The notes beneath the pieces were generated by a model that was given only the letters and a program-made list of their open reading frames with translations, was not told the DNA's origin and made no database searches. A program made the position numbers and the translations under genes. From Undaria pinnatifida (lineage: Eukaryota > Sar > Phaeophyceae > Laminariales > Alariaceae), in NCBI GenBank assembly GCA_012845835.1, contig JABAKD010000019.1:1039501-1103500 (forward strand): 64,000 bases of DNA. Direction: 5' to 3'. Below, one piece after another: positions 62,963 to 64,000 of this stretch (position 1 is the first letter of the stretch; each line of letters opens with the position of its first letter).

Positions 62963-63222
62963 TATGCTCACTTTGGGCCGGTAGCCGGTACACATATAGA
63001 GCAAAAACAAAGGGAAGCAACCCAAACATAAACAAAACAAAAAAGAGTAACAGAAAGCTGCAAGGGCAAACCAAAAAGAAAAAACTCGGGACTCGAATGC
63101 AAACGGGAGAAAAAAAAACACTTCAAGAAAAGAAAAAAATCGAAAAGATAATATGGCATAGATAGCTTGAACCCGAGACTGATAATACAAACAACGACGG
63201 TCTACCTGCCACGCTATCAATC
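62963..63222 (-). repeat. tRNA-like SINE candidate, family 2, copy 3
   Basis: On minus: TTGATAGCGTGGCAGGTAGA (A-box-like), GTCTCGGGTTCAAGCTA (B-box-like), T/C-rich body, ends TACCGGCTACCGGCCCAAAG. Best preserved member. Confidence 0.58.
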
Positions 63223-63229
63223 AATGCTG

Positions 63230-63540
63230 TAACTGCATTTTTGCTCAAGAGGGAAATTTAGGAGTTTTACACGTGCGGCTCTGCATTTGACATTTATTTC
63301 GGAACGGAGAAATTGCAAAGAAAGTTATTTTTTGCGTAGGCCACCACGACACGAAGCGAGCACGACGGACGCCGACCCCGGCAAGGTCGAGAGAGTCGAG
63401 CAAGCTGAGGAACCTCCAGGAAACAGCGCGCCGAGAGGTGGACCTCAGCTCGACTTATCTCGAAGACAACTCAAAACCTGGTCTAAATCGGAGCCTTCGG
63501 CCGCCCTCGTGCCAGCGCCAACATATTTTGAAGAAACCAC
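63230..63540 (+). repeat. Repeat block next to SINE family 2, copy 2
   Basis: Counterpart of 61750-61990, followed by the TCAAAACCTGGTCTAAATCGG segment shared with 57150 and 62210. Confidence 0.65.
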
Positions 63541-63544
63541 CAAT

Positions 63545-63630
63545 TAAACACGTCAGCTGTGAGTTCGATAAAGTTAGGGCCGATACTCATCTTTGCAAGC
63601 TGCGTGATACACCTAATTTGGTGACTAGAA
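63545..63630 (-). repeat. Stem-loop/T-tail repeat, copy 10 (diverged)
   Basis: On plus it reads ACACGTCAGCTGTGAGTTCG, CCGATACTCATCTTTGCAAG, CTGCGTGATACACC. Only the stem-loop is conserved, the body is absent. Confidence 0.68.
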
Positions 63631-63639
63631 TGGAGGTGT

Positions 63640-64000
63640 TAAGTTAACACACGATATGCATGAAAATGTGTGGAAGTAAGAAGTGTGGTGAGCATAAGCT
63701 TTACTTTTTCTTTCGAATCTCACTATTATTGTTGTGGGCAGCACACGTAATTACATCATTAGAGTAATAACAAAACCTAAAAGTGCTACCAATCTATCAC
63801 TAAGCACTACTGCACTGTACATCAATGCACAGCAGTAGTAGTAGGAGTAGTAAAAAATCTGTCCAGCTTTTACACTTTGTTATTTACAGCTAGCAATTAG
63901 ATTGCTCATTTTTTCATATACTACGAGTACAGTAGTAGCAGGAATACCGGAAAAATCAATGTACTGTTGTTGGTATCGTATGGTGTTTTTGCACTGAACT
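63640..64000. other. No feature seen at the right edge
   Basis: AT-rich sequence with GTAGTAGTAG-like words. No ORF or repeat of note. Confidence 0.5.

Overview
The window reads as nuclear DNA of a eukaryote, most likely a brown alga (Ectocarpales-like stramenopile). It has spliced genes with GT..AG introns, very dense minisatellites, long poly-G runs, degenerate telomere-like repeats, tRNA-derived SINE-like repeats, LTR-type miniature elements, and a decayed tyrosine-recombinase (YR) retroelement whose polymerase and recombinase fragments resemble proteins I recall from Ectocarpus. The organism call is inference. There are no bacterial operons, no rRNA and no convincing intact tRNA gene. Most long open frames are low-complexity or antisense shadows.

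Layout. Positions 1-7035 (copy A) and 30408-56455 (copy B) are one ancient direct segmental duplication. Each copy carries the same minus-strand, five-exon gene of unknown function: A exons at 5342-4287, 3664-3566, 2843-2713, 2216-2048 and 729-607; B exons at 46276-45128, 44485-44387, 43309-43179, 37099-36931 and 31272-31150. Exons 2-5 have identical lengths in both copies and the splice phases fit. The introns of B have swollen with minisatellites and mobile elements, to 6.1 and 5.7 kb against 0.5 and 1.3 kb in A. Several exon ends have decayed partial duplicates ('echoes') in the neighbouring introns.

Positions 7036-13390 are mostly unassigned, with some tandem duplications and a degraded open region at 12380-13330. 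Positions 13391-21100 are a broken YR retroelement on the plus strand: terminal direct repeats, gag-like frame with a zinc-binding motif, a reverse transcriptase with a YLDD box, an RNase H-like region and a tyrosine recombinase. Positions 23779-27724 look like a non-autonomous LTR element. Positions 27725-30400 are a series of minisatellites.

Within and beyond copy B, a repeat family with a conserved stem-loop and a T-rich tail recurs at least ten times. One copy has a clean 8-bp target duplication and an empty site in copy A. A 377-bp TRIM with primer-binding site, polypurine tract and TTAG target duplication sits at 55517-55893. Positions 56640-64000 hold tRNA-like SINE candidates, a 465-bp tandem duplication with paired small ORFs, and other dispersed repeats.

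The only plausible host genes are the paralogous pair. The rest is repeats and relics, and the window mainly shows how paralogous introns are remodelled by repeats.
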